Below are positions 18,442 through 26,159 of a DNA stretch of 64,000 nt, piece by piece. The first letter of the stretch is position 1. Every line of letters begins with the position of its first letter. The position numbers and the translations under genes were made by a program. The notes beneath the pieces are model-generated. The model did no database searches. It saw nothing but the letters and a program-made list of their open reading frames with translations, and was not told where the DNA came from. Source of the DNA: Alteromonas naphthalenivorans (lineage in GTDB: Bacteria; Pseudomonadota; Gammaproteobacteria; Enterobacterales; Alteromonadaceae); NCBI RefSeq assembly GCF_000213655.1, contig NC_015554.1, forward strand, positions 2,852,001 through 2,916,000, in the 5' to 3' direction.

Positions 18442-19540
18442 TTACAGCCCTGATTTAAGGCTGGCTTCGATAAATTTATCCAGACCACCATCTAGCACGG
18501 CCTGAGTGTTGCGTGTTTCCACGCCTGTACGCAAATCTTTAATGCGAGAGTCGTCTAGTACGTATGAACGAATTTGACTTCCCCACCCGATATCTGACTT
18601 GCTGTCTTCCATCGCTTGTTTCTCGGCGTTTTGCTTTTGAAGCTCATACTCGTAGAGTTTAGCTTTCAGCTGCTTCATCGCCTGATCTTTATTCTTGTGC
18701 TGCGAGCGGTCGTTTTGGCACTGCACTACAATACCTGTAGGTTCATGGGTAATACGCACCGCGGAATCTGTTCTGTTTACGTGTTGACCACCCGCGCCAG
18801 ATGCGCGGTAAGTATCAATACGTAAATCTGAAGGGTCTATATCAATATCGATATCGTCATCCACTTCAGGGTAAACAAACGCTGATGAAAATGACGTATG
18901 ACGGCGGTTACCTGAGTCAAATGGTGACTTACGCACTAAGCGATGCACACCCGTTTCGGTACGTAACCAACCAAAAGCGTACTCACCCGCAATACGCAAG
19001 GTAGCACTTTTAATACCCGCTACGTCGCCATCAGACACTTCAATAAGTTCGGTCTTAAAGCCGTGGGCTTCACCCCAACGAAGGTACATGCGAAGGAGCA
19101 TATTCGCCCAGTCTTGCGCTTCTGTACCGCCAGAGCCAGATTGAATATCAATATAACAATCGTTGGCATCGTTAGGCTGGGAAAACATACGGCGAAACTC
19201 AAGCTTTTCAAGTTGCTCCAGCAGGCCTTCTAGTTCTTTGTTGGCCTCATCGAAAGTTTCTTCATCTTCTGCTTCAACGGCGAGTTCAAGCAAACCTTCA
19301 ACGTCTTCGGTGCCCTGCTCAAGGTTGTGAATCGTTTCTACAACCAGCTCTAAGGCCACCTTTTCTTTGCCTAACGCTTGTGCGCGTTCCGGCTCGTTCC
19401 AAACCTCGGAGCTTTCAAGCTCTCGGTTAACTTCTTCTAAGCGCTCTGACTTCGCATCAAAGTCAAAGATACCCCCTAAGCGCGTCGGTGCGCTCGCGGA
19501 TATCTTTTATCGCATTGGTAACGGGGTTTACTTCAAACAT
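18442..19540 (-). CDS. prfB: Peptide chain release factor 2 with programmed +1 frameshift
   Basis: RF2 recognises UAA/UGA stop codons and triggers peptide release. The gene starts at ATG 19540 (MFEVNPV). Codon 25 is CTT, followed by an in-frame TGA; skipping one T at 19465 continues into the 340-residue main frame, giving 365 residues, the normal RF2 length. The main frame contains the SPF recognition tripeptide (KSPFDSG) and the GGQ motif (GAGGQHVNR). The interruption is autoregulatory, not a mutation. lysS follows. Confidence 0.97.
19462..19477 (-). promoter_or_regulatory. RF2 programmed frameshift signal
   Basis: On the minus strand the site reads AGGGGG-TAT-CTT-TGA-C: an internal Shine-Dalgarno-like AGGGGG (19477-19472), one spacer codon, the slippery CTT and the poorly read TGA C. 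This is the same arrangement as in E. coli prfB. Low RF2 lets the ribosome slip +1 and make more RF2. Confidence 0.96.
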
Positions 19541-19836
19541 AGTCCGCTTATCAACTGTAAAATAAGACCGCGGATAGTACCGAATTTGGACGAAATTTGA
19601 TAGGGGCTTTGAGAAATAAAACAGTCGCCTGAGCAGGTTTATTTAGCGACTTGGTAAGAATTTCATTAACCCGATAATGGGTGTCATATCTAAAAAAACA
19701 AATTCCAGAGTCCTATAAGATGAAGAGCATGGTTAGGACAAAGGCAAAATCTAGAATAAAAAGTTAAAAGTGTACGAACCTAGTGAGTGTATTTGTCGTC
19801 TTTAATAATTAATACACACTGTTATAGTGACATCGA

Positions 19837-20052
19837 ATGAAAATGTGCTGCCATACTAACAACAAAATCAATACTTATCGTTACAATACTAGCCCCAAAA
19901 GCCGCGCCAAGATTAGTAACAGTACTAGTAAGAAAACGGCTACCAAACGACATGGACTCTGTACTTTTTCAAGTGATGTATTACGTGCCCTACTGGATTT
20001 TTTGAGGGCCTTATTGAAAGGACTTATTGAATTAATTTTGCGGTATTTATGA
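19837..20052 (+). CDS. Hypothetical 71-residue ORF coupled to ECF sigma gene
   Basis: An open frame of 71 codons with a basic Lys/Ser/Thr/Asn-rich N-terminal half and an amphipathic C-terminal helix (SDVLRALLDFLRALLKGLIE region). Its TGA overlaps the sigma factor ATG (ATGA). The sigma gene has no good Shine-Dalgarno of its own, so translation of this frame could feed it. A TATAGT -10-like box at 19823-19828 would make its message almost leaderless. Not recognised; it could be chance. Confidence 0.35.
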   Translation: MKMCCHTNNKINTYRYNTSPKSRAKISNSTSKKTATKRHGLCTFSSDVLRALLDFLRALLKGLIELILRYL

Positions 20053-20606
20053 GCAAATCTACAGCGTTAACTTTAGACATGATTAACCTGCTTGTACTGC
20101 AAGCAAAGCATGGTGATGACCGTGCATTTAATATGCTCTACACGCACTTTTTCATACCTATGAAGCGCTTTGCGTTTGTGCGGGTTAACGACACTATGTT
20201 AGCCGAAGATCTTGTACAAAATGTGTGGTTAAAAATCAGTAAGAGAATTAAAACGCTTGACGATATCACCCTGTTTAGAAGCTGGTTATTCAAAGCACTG
20301 AAGTGGGAAATTTCTGACTGGGTGAAAAGCAGTAAAAATAAAATATTAGCAAATAGCGCTCATGAAGACGCTAGCGACTCTCAAGTAGCAGACCAAGCTT
20401 TGGACATGGGCCAGCTTATGCCAATACTAGCAGGCTTGCCTGCATCTGAAGCTGACGTAGTAGAGCTTCATTACTTAAATGGGCTTTCAGTTCAGGAAAC
20501 CGCGCTTGCGCTGGATGTTCCAGAAGGAACCGTTAAATCACGGTTATCACGCGCAAGAGAAACGCTTCGCACTTCTATATACGAGGAATCTAACTATGAA
20601 CTTTGA
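20049..20606 (+). CDS. ECF-type RNA polymerase sigma factor
   Basis: Sigma-70 family group 4 factor of 185 residues. Region 2 covers about residues 10-85 (DDRAFNMLYTHFF, AEDLVQNVWLKI, TLFRSWLF) and region 4 about 120-175 (LPASEADVVELHYLNGLSVQETALALDVPEGTVKSRLSRAR). ATG 20049 overlaps the stop of the preceding small frame. It is followed, with an 11-base overlap, by a small membrane protein gene, the usual place of an anti-sigma factor or cognate regulator. Regulon unknown. Confidence 0.88.
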   Translation: MSKSTALTLDMINLLVLQAKHGDDRAFNMLYTHFFIPMKRFAFVRVNDTMLAEDLVQNVWLKISKRIKTLDDITLFRSWLFKALKWEISDWVKSSKNKILANSAHEDASDSQVADQALDMGQLMPILAGLPASEADVVELHYLNGLSVQETALALDVPEGTVKSRLSRARETLRTSIYEESNYEL

Positions 20607-20943
20607 ACAAAAGCTAAAACAAGATCTTAATAAGCAATCAGAAGAACTTGACTCATTAATGAGTGAAAACAAAAGTTTAGGCGGTTACCTTAAACTAGGT
20701 TTCAGTAGCAACATGGGCTGGATGATGAAAGCAGCTTACGGCTTAGGTGTACTATTTTCTATTGCTCTTTTTTACACTGGCTATCAGTTTTTTACGGTTC
20801 ACCAGAATGAGCAAGTATTCTGGGGGGTATTATTAATACTGAGCTTTCAGGCACAAATTGCGACCAAACTATGGATTTACATGCAAACCAACAGAATGTA
20901 TATCTCAAAAGAATTGCGCTTGCTTGCCGCGCGTAATTCATGA
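20596..20943 (+). CDS. Small membrane protein, possible regulator of the ECF sigma factor
   Basis: 115 residues starting at ATG 20596, inside the end of the sigma gene. The N-terminal 40 residues are charged and cytoplasmic-looking (FEQKLKQDLNKQSEELDSLM), followed by two membrane helices (about 52-72 and 80-100). The layout resembles DUF6768-type proteins encoded after ECF factors. A role as an anti-sigma protein is inferred from position and topology only; no zinc-binding anti-sigma motif is present. Confidence 0.65.
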   Translation: MNFEQKLKQDLNKQSEELDSLMSENKSLGGYLKLGFSSNMGWMMKAAYGLGVLFSIALFYTGYQFFTVHQNEQVFWGVLLILSFQAQIATKLWIYMQTNRMYISKELRLLAARNS

Positions 20944-21033
20944 GTTAGTAGCCAGCAATGAACCTGCTCGCTACGCTTTTAAAATGTCGTAAACCCTCTT
21001 TTTAAAAGCTAACTATTTTTTCGAACGATCAGT

Positions 21034-21471
21034 TCAGATGCTGTCTGGCTTTCTCGCTTTTTGAAAACCTACCCAGCCAGCCATTGCGCTTGCGCTGGTT
21101 AAGAAGGTGCCCCACGCCCAATCCACCACGGTTATAAACAGCGTAAAGCCTTCAACAATACTGTAGTTGGTTAGGTTATAAGCACCATAACTGGCGAGCC
21201 CAAGCAGCGCTCCATCAATACCTGCGTAGTAAAGTGGTTTATCTCTGTTCGCCACTACGGCTAATACAAAGACGACAAAACCATACATTAAATAGAACAC
21301 CACCCAAGGCCAGGTAATATAGTTTTCCCGCAGTAAGGTCGCCATTTCAGTGGTATACCAATCTCGGGCTATCCAACCTAGCCATAATGCATCTAACACA
21401 CCAAAGCACAATAAAATAGCCAGTATCGACAGCAAAATACTGGAAGAAAACGTAATAATTTTTTGTAGCAT
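21034..21471 (-). CDS. DUF2177-type membrane protein
   Basis: 145 residues with four predicted membrane segments. Family-typical parts are LDALWLGWIARDWY near the N-terminus, GALLGLASYGAYNLTNYS in the middle and VDWAWGTFLTSASA near the end. I prefer the ATG at 21471 (MLQKIITF); an upstream ATG at 21486 would add five residues. Function of the family unknown. It stands alone, convergent with the ECF pair. Confidence 0.75.
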   Translation of the reverse strand: MLQKIITFSSSILLSILAILLCFGVLDALWLGWIARDWYTTEMATLLRENYITWPWVVFYLMYGFVVFVLAVVANRDKPLYYAGIDGALLGLASYGAYNLTNYSIVEGFTLFITVVDWAWGTFLTSASAMAGWVGFQKARKPDSI

Positions 21472-21564
21472 GAACTCACGTTCCATTCATAAACAAGCGT
21501 AGTTTTTCAGTGTGTCATGTCTATGAATAAAATAGCAATATGAAAAATTGGTGCCCTCACAACC

Positions 21565-22191
21565 CTAGTTCAATCTTACCGCTAGATAGCTAACTTTCCC
21601 TTCAGATGATTGGGGAAGAAAATATAAACCACCGTACAAAAAGTATTGAGTGCCATGTACTTTTACTGGCTGCGCATCTTCGGGAAGGACATCATAGCGC
21701 TTGCCTGCTTCATACTCGTTGGTTTCTGCTCGCGGCCACTCAACAGGAGCCTTCACTACGATATACTCACCATCTATGCGCTTGTAGTACACCCCCTCTA
21801 CGACATAGTAAGTTTCCCCATCGACAAAAATAGTATCAGGGTGGTCAGGCAGGGTGTGAATGATGACACCAGGGGGTGGAAGCACTACCGTAAAATCGCC
21901 CCCCATTTTGCGATAATACACACCATTTCTATATCGATAGTCTATGCCTCGATGGCGGATAAAGGCAGCGTCTTTAGGTAAGTGCTTCACCCTATGCCCC
22001 GGCTCATATCGCGGAGATGCAAGCACGGCGACAGCAACCCCTGCCGCAATGCCAGCGCCGATACTTAGTGCGGCATTTCCACCGTGAAAGCCGCCACGAG
22101 CACCACCTCCATGCAGCGGCACCGCACACGCGCTTAGCAAAGTGATTGAGCAAATAATGGGTATTAAGCGTAATTTCATAAGTAGTTTCAT
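21565..22191 (-). CDS. DUF6515-like lipoprotein
   Basis: 208-residue predicted lipoprotein (lipobox LLSAC, Cys about 22), then a Gly/His-rich stretch (LHGGGARGGFHGG) and a short hydrophobic Ala/Gly segment. The body has three repeats of a Tyr/Val-rich unit (YRYRNGVYYRKMGGDF, YYVVEGVYYKRIDGEY, QYFLYGGLYFLP), which looks like tandem small beta modules. GGGAG precedes ATG 22191. Function unknown; the cell envelope is the likely location. Confidence 0.7.
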   Translation of the reverse strand: MKLLMKLRLIPIICSITLLSACAVPLHGGGARGGFHGGNAALSIGAGIAAGVAVAVLASPRYEPGHRVKHLPKDAAFIRHRGIDYRYRNGVYYRKMGGDFTVVLPPPGVIIHTLPDHPDTIFVDGETYYVVEGVYYKRIDGEYIVVKAPVEWPRAETNEYEAGKRYDVLPEDAQPVKVHGTQYFLYGGLYFLPQSSEGKVSYLAVRLN

Positions 22192-22318
22192 AAAGTATTA
22201 CTCCCAACAAATTAAGAGTACGGCGACTATGCCGTGCACTTAGTTATATGGGGGTATAGACCAACACAAGAACAGAACCACTTATGCCTTTACCTAACAT
22301 TTACAAGGCTTACACCAT

Positions 22319-22939
22319 TTACTCACTCGTCCCCGACATAGCGATATCTACTGCACTTTTCCCCATGGTTTGTTCACCTACATACTGAGGATCGAAAGCC
22401 GTTCTAGAGAATATCTTTCTGACTAAGGGCTCAAAGTGTGAGAGTGGTTTAGTTGGGTAATCAGGGTCGAATGACGACTGATCCCACTTTTCACAAAAAT
22501 CCACACAAGCTTGATACCAAGGGTGATCTTTTAAATAGTCGCGCTCATTCGGATCGCCCCCTAAAAAGTGGGCGTAGTACACGTTTTGAAATAACCCATG
22601 CTGGTTGATAATCCAAGTTACTTCGGGGCGTACGTAGGGGCGCAAAATTGAAGCCGCGTATTGTGAGTGATTGTGCGGCGCTAAGTCATCACCAAGATCA
22701 TGGATAAGTGCCGCGACTATCATTTCCTCATCGGCACCATCGGCTTCAGCACGAGTTGCTGATTGTAGTGAGTGTCCAAGCCGTGAAACCTGATAACCCG
22801 ATAAGGTGTTCTCTAAATTTTTAAGCGCTTCCAATATTCTATCGGGCAAGCCTTTCGCGTATTCATCTTCATGTTTGGTAAGAAACAAATACTCTTCTTT
22901 TGTTCCGTCTTTCATTTGGCGAAATTGAACAGTTTCCAT
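22319..22939 (-). CDS. tmpB: HD-domain diiron oxygenase of PhnZ/TmpB type (C-P bond cleavage)
   Basis: 206-residue HD-fold protein resembling PhnZ and TmpB, which oxidatively cleave the carbon-phosphorus bond of 1-hydroxyphosphonates and release phosphate. Visible metal-ligand candidates are H56 (SRLGHSLQ), H80-D81 (LIHDLGD), H91 (PHNHSQ), H114 (NQHG) and a later Asp (WDQSSFDPD). It lies three bases downstream of a gamma-butyrobetaine hydroxylase-like gene, the arrangement described for tmpA-tmpB. If correct, the product would be glycine betaine plus phosphate from 2-trimethylaminoethylphosphonate. Substrate identity is inferred. Confidence 0.72.
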   Translation of the reverse strand: METVQFRQMKDGTKEEYLFLTKHEDEYAKGLPDRILEALKNLENTLSGYQVSRLGHSLQSATRAEADGADEEMIVAALIHDLGDDLAPHNHSQYAASILRPYVRPEVTWIINQHGLFQNVYYAHFLGGDPNERDYLKDHPWYQACVDFCEKWDQSSFDPDYPTKPLSHFEPLVRKIFSRTAFDPQYVGEQTMGKSAVDIAMSGTSE

Positions 22940-22942
22940 TTC

Positions 22943-24151
22943 TTAACCTCTCATTTCTGCTGTTTCTGCTGTAGCCTTGCTATTAACTATTTTAAACTCA
23001 CCGTTCGTATTTTCTGCTTCGAGTTCATCCTGGATGCGAATAGAGCTTTGCTTTCTTTTAAGCGCATTGTAACGGCCTTTCGGCGCATCAATATCAATAT
23101 AAGCGCCTTGCAGGTGACGTCGCCCCTCGCTCGGGTCGAACCCGGTGCGCCCATGTAATACGCGGGTGTTGTGGAACATCTGCAATTGCCCCGGCTCTAA
23201 TCTGAAGCGCCATTCGTATTCAGGCGAACATAACAACTGCCCCAAACGTTTACGGGCTCGATGAAATATAATCATGTCTTCATCTTGTAACAGCGGCAAA
23301 TAGTCCAAGCGAGGGCTGTATGCGATACCCGTAATTCTGCCACTAGGGTCAGACTCAATCATGGTACGTCTTTCTATCAAATCAACATCGTTGTCGTAAT
23401 AACGGTAACGAACAGGTACCTTGCAAAGCAGGGCGAAACCTTCCGGATCTTCCTTTTTCAGCTGTTCTAAAACTGACAAGCTATCGACCAACGTCGACAA
23501 TCCTTCGGTAGTCTGATTTTCTAAACAATGCAGAAGTTGAATACCCGGCATGGGGTTACGGTAAGGGTTGTCAGTATGCGGCCCTAACGGCACAGAGCGA
23601 TAGGCAAGATCGTTCGAATTTGGACGGGTAAATACCTCGAAGTACTTACCAAAGTTAGTTTCCCTTACATGCCCAAATAAATTTGCTACTTCTAATACCG
23701 CGTCGGATTCAGTAGGCACGTTATCAACAATTAATACGCCGTAGGTTAAAAATATTTCTATTCCTTTAATTAAACCCTCTTGTGATTTCAATGTAGCTAA
23801 ATCAATATGAAACAATGACTTGTCTACATCGCTTTTCCACGCTATATCGTTAGGCGCACCGTCCCAAACATCGAAGTCGGCAGCGAACTCATTCAAATCG
23901 TACTCACCTGAATACCCGTCACTAAACGTAAGGTTAGCTAGGGTATTGTGCTTCTTTTCTACCTTGGTCAGCGACACATTTTCATCTAGCTGATGTGGGT
24001 CAAAAAAGCGCTGTTTGGTGGTTTTATCAAGATTTTCAGAATCTTGGCAACGCTCTCGAAGCCACAATGCGGGTAAAGGATAGTGTTGTCCATTTACAAT
24101 CGCTGACACGGAAGCATTCGCTTCGTTGATAACATAGTCTATTTGCTGCAC
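22943..24151 (-). CDS. tmpA: 2OG/Fe(II) hydroxylase of gamma-butyrobetaine hydroxylase family (TmpA-like)
   Basis: 402 residues: an N-terminal DUF971-like domain (about 1-95, with LWLRERC) and a TauD/GBBH catalytic domain. Iron ligands are H192 and D194 (GPHTDNPYRNP) and a distal His in LHGRTGF; the 2OG-binding Arg is probably in GRRHLQGAY. GBBH enzymes hydroxylate trimethylammonium compounds, and TmpA does so on 2-trimethylaminoethylphosphonate at C1. Pairing with a PhnZ/TmpB-like gene three bases downstream favours the phosphonate role over carnitine synthesis. A divergent LysR gene is the likely regulator. Confidence 0.75.
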   Translation of the reverse strand: MQQIDYVINEANASVSAIVNGQHYPLPALWLRERCQDSENLDKTTKQRFFDPHQLDENVSLTKVEKKHNTLANLTFSDGYSGEYDLNEFAADFDVWDGAPNDIAWKSDVDKSLFHIDLATLKSQEGLIKGIEIFLTYGVLIVDNVPTESDAVLEVANLFGHVRETNFGKYFEVFTRPNSNDLAYRSVPLGPHTDNPYRNPMPGIQLLHCLENQTTEGLSTLVDSLSVLEQLKKEDPEGFALLCKVPVRYRYYDNDVDLIERRTMIESDPSGRITGIAYSPRLDYLPLLQDEDMIIFHRARKRLGQLLCSPEYEWRFRLEPGQLQMFHNTRVLHGRTGFDPSEGRRHLQGAYIDIDAPKGRYNALKRKQSSIRIQDELEAENTNGEFKIVNSKATAETAEMRG

Positions 24152-24247
24152 GAGAATCTCCCTTAAAAATCAATAAGATAAGTATCAAGTAATCGTGGTT
24201 TATATTACAGTAGCAAAGCCTTATAGCTAACATGCAAATTAGTAATA

Positions 24248-25156
24248 ATGAAAGAATCTGAGTTACCTACCCTTAACGGCTTATTGTGTTTTGAAGCGAC
24301 GGTAAGACATGGCTCTATGACATTAGCAGCGGAAGATCTTGGTATTACACAGCCATTGGTATCCCAAAGAATTCGCGCCCTGGAAGATGTGGTAGGTGGT
24401 ATTTTAATTGACCGTAGTAAGAAACCCGTTACCCCTACCGTTGAAGGGCTTAAGTATTACAACGAGTTAAGAGGCTCTACATCATCTATTCTGCGTGCTA
24501 CTGATAATGCTCGTAAAGATTTTCGCGATACAAAAACAAAGATATCTATTAGTGCCTATTTTGGCTTTGCGTTTCACTGGATAATGCCTAGGCTACAACG
24601 TTTACAACAAGCCTTTCCTGATTGTCTTTTTGAAATCCAACCCACTAATAGCTTAAGCGACCTAACCACTGCACATGCAGATATATTATTTCACTTCTCA
24701 TCAAAAATTGGTAAATACCAGTTTGAAAAGATGTTAATTCCCGAAGTGGTTTTCCCGGTTTGCTCACCGAATTTCGCTATTAAACATGGTTTAAAGGCCG
24801 GCCAAATGCTTAGTGACCTTAGAAATCTTCCTCTACTGCATAAAGATGTAGATGATTCTAGGTGGTTAAATTGGCAACGCTGGGCACAAGCGTTAAATGT
24901 GAAGCCTTCTTCTAGTCCAATTTTATTTCGTTACAACAATTACCCCCTTATTGTTGAAGCGGCAATTGGCGGCCATGGTCTCTGTTTAGGATGGGAAGGG
25001 TTAATAAACCCTTTTATAGAAGATGGTAAACTTGTTGAGTTAGGGCCGCGATTAAAATCTGAAACTCGGGGATATCAGATTTGTTCAGACCAATACGCTA
25101 ACTTTGCAATAGGTAATGTGATCAAGTGGTTTATTAATGAAGTAGAGCAAGACTAA
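24248..25156 (+). CDS. LysR-family transcriptional regulator (divergent to tmpA)
   Basis: 302 residues with an N-terminal winged helix (GSMTLAAEDLGITQPLVSQRIRALE) and a periplasmic-binding-like effector domain of the GcvA type. It is divergent from the tmpA-like gene across about 95 bases, the standard layout for a LysR activator and its target. The effector may be the phosphonate or betaine compound handled by the operon (inference). Confidence 0.88.
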   Translation: MKESELPTLNGLLCFEATVRHGSMTLAAEDLGITQPLVSQRIRALEDVVGGILIDRSKKPVTPTVEGLKYYNELRGSTSSILRATDNARKDFRDTKTKISISAYFGFAFHWIMPRLQRLQQAFPDCLFEIQPTNSLSDLTTAHADILFHFSSKIGKYQFEKMLIPEVVFPVCSPNFAIKHGLKAGQMLSDLRNLPLLHKDVDDSRWLNWQRWAQALNVKPSSSPILFRYNNYPLIVEAAIGGHGLCLGWEGLINPFIEDGKLVELGPRLKSETRGYQICSDQYANFAIGNVIKWFINEVEQD

Positions 25157-25165
25157 ATTACAAAA

Positions 25166-25224
25166 GGCTAGATTGAGAAAAAATAGAGGCGACGATTTGA
25201 CGCCCCCTCTCCTGAGCACTAGCC
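25166..25224. terminator. Possible bidirectional terminator structure
   Basis: Between convergent genes. Outer arms GGCTAG (25166-25171) and CTAGCC (25219-25224) enclose an inner GAGGCG/CGCC pairing. Read on the minus strand, TATTTTTTC follows the inner hairpin. Weak but correctly placed for the FMN reductase transcript. Confidence 0.35.
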
Positions 25225-25229
25225 CTACC

Positions 25230-25811
25230 TTATAGAACCTGTGCGGTCATTTTCATCGTTAATTCAGCGGTTTGTTTACCCAAGTTTTTAAGTTGTTTGA
25301 TGGTTTTCTCGTCGGTTACTACGCCATTGTTATCCATTAAGGTATTCACTTTGGCTACAGCAAGTTGTGCTGGTAACACCGTAACGCCTATGTTTGCCAA
25401 TAACATGCGTAAAACCACTAATACTCTCATTCCGCCCAAACCGCCGGCAGATGCAGCCATAATCCCTGCCGTCTTGCCTTTAAAAGCCTGCATGGGTTTA
25501 TCACCTTCTTCCATGCGAGTAGCCCAATCTATGGCATTTTTAAGTAGTGCAGGATAACTCGAATTGTACTCTGGAGAAGCAATTAAGAAACCATCATGTT
25601 CAGTTAACAGCTGCTTGAAGGCTCTTGCATTTTCTGGCACGCCAGACACTTTCTCTTCATCTTCATTAAACAGAGGCATTGGATAATCGGCTAGATTAAC
25701 CACTGTTACTTTGGCGCCCGACCCCCGAGCTCCTTCAGCTGCAACCGTGAGTATCGCTTGATTAAAAGAGCCGTTCCGTGTGCTTCCAGCAAAAGCGAGT
25801 AGCTTCGTCAT
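25230..25811 (-). CDS. NADPH-dependent FMN reductase (ChrR/YieF-like)
   Basis: Flavodoxin-fold oxidoreductase of 193 residues. The FMN phosphate loop is GSTRNGSFNQ near the N-terminus and the isoalloxazine-contact segment is SPEYNSSYPALLKNAIDW (about 80-97). Such enzymes reduce quinones, chromate or flavins with NAD(P)H. Transcribed alone. The substrate cannot be told from sequence. Confidence 0.85.
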   Translation of the reverse strand: MTKLLAFAGSTRNGSFNQAILTVAAEGARGSGAKVTVVNLADYPMPLFNEDEEKVSGVPENARAFKQLLTEHDGFLIASPEYNSSYPALLKNAIDWATRMEEGDKPMQAFKGKTAGIMAASAGGLGGMRVLVVLRMLLANIGVTVLPAQLAVAKVNTLMDNNGVVTDEKTIKQLKNLGKQTAELTMKMTAQVL

Positions 25812-26159
25812 AATATAAATTCCTGTATTGGTGTCATTACAAATTTAACGTGCCGTTGCGGATACATTACTACATTATTGAACATAAAAATGCGAAGGGC
25901 GGGCCTATTAATTAAACGTTACTGTAAAATAGTTCCCTACTCTATTAGTAAACAAGTCGTGACGCATTCAATAAAATTTAGTTAAAGCAACACGTTAATC
26001 ATAGTTAACGCTTTTATAGTATTATTACTATACTTACCCCAGTTGCCAGTGCGCTTGCAATACAACCAAAGATAACGCACGGTTTGCTATGTTTATACAC
26101 TACGATAAATCTTACATTTTTCGTAGTCACCTTCGTAAAATGGATTTATAAAAAATTAC
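25812..26159. other. Divergent intergenic region with two inverted repeats
   Basis: No gene seen. TATAGTA (26015-26021) and TACTATA (26026-26032) form a perfect 7-bp inverted repeat with a 4-base centre, a possible operator. ACTACGA (26099-26105) and TCGTAGT (26121-26127) form a second one just before the GGDEF/EAL gene, possibly a hairpin in its leader. Confidence 0.4.

Noticed and set aside
18442..19359. A 305-residue RF2 as a shortened or broken gene
   Set aside because: The missing N-terminus is supplied by the classic +1 frameshift, so the gene is complete from 19540.
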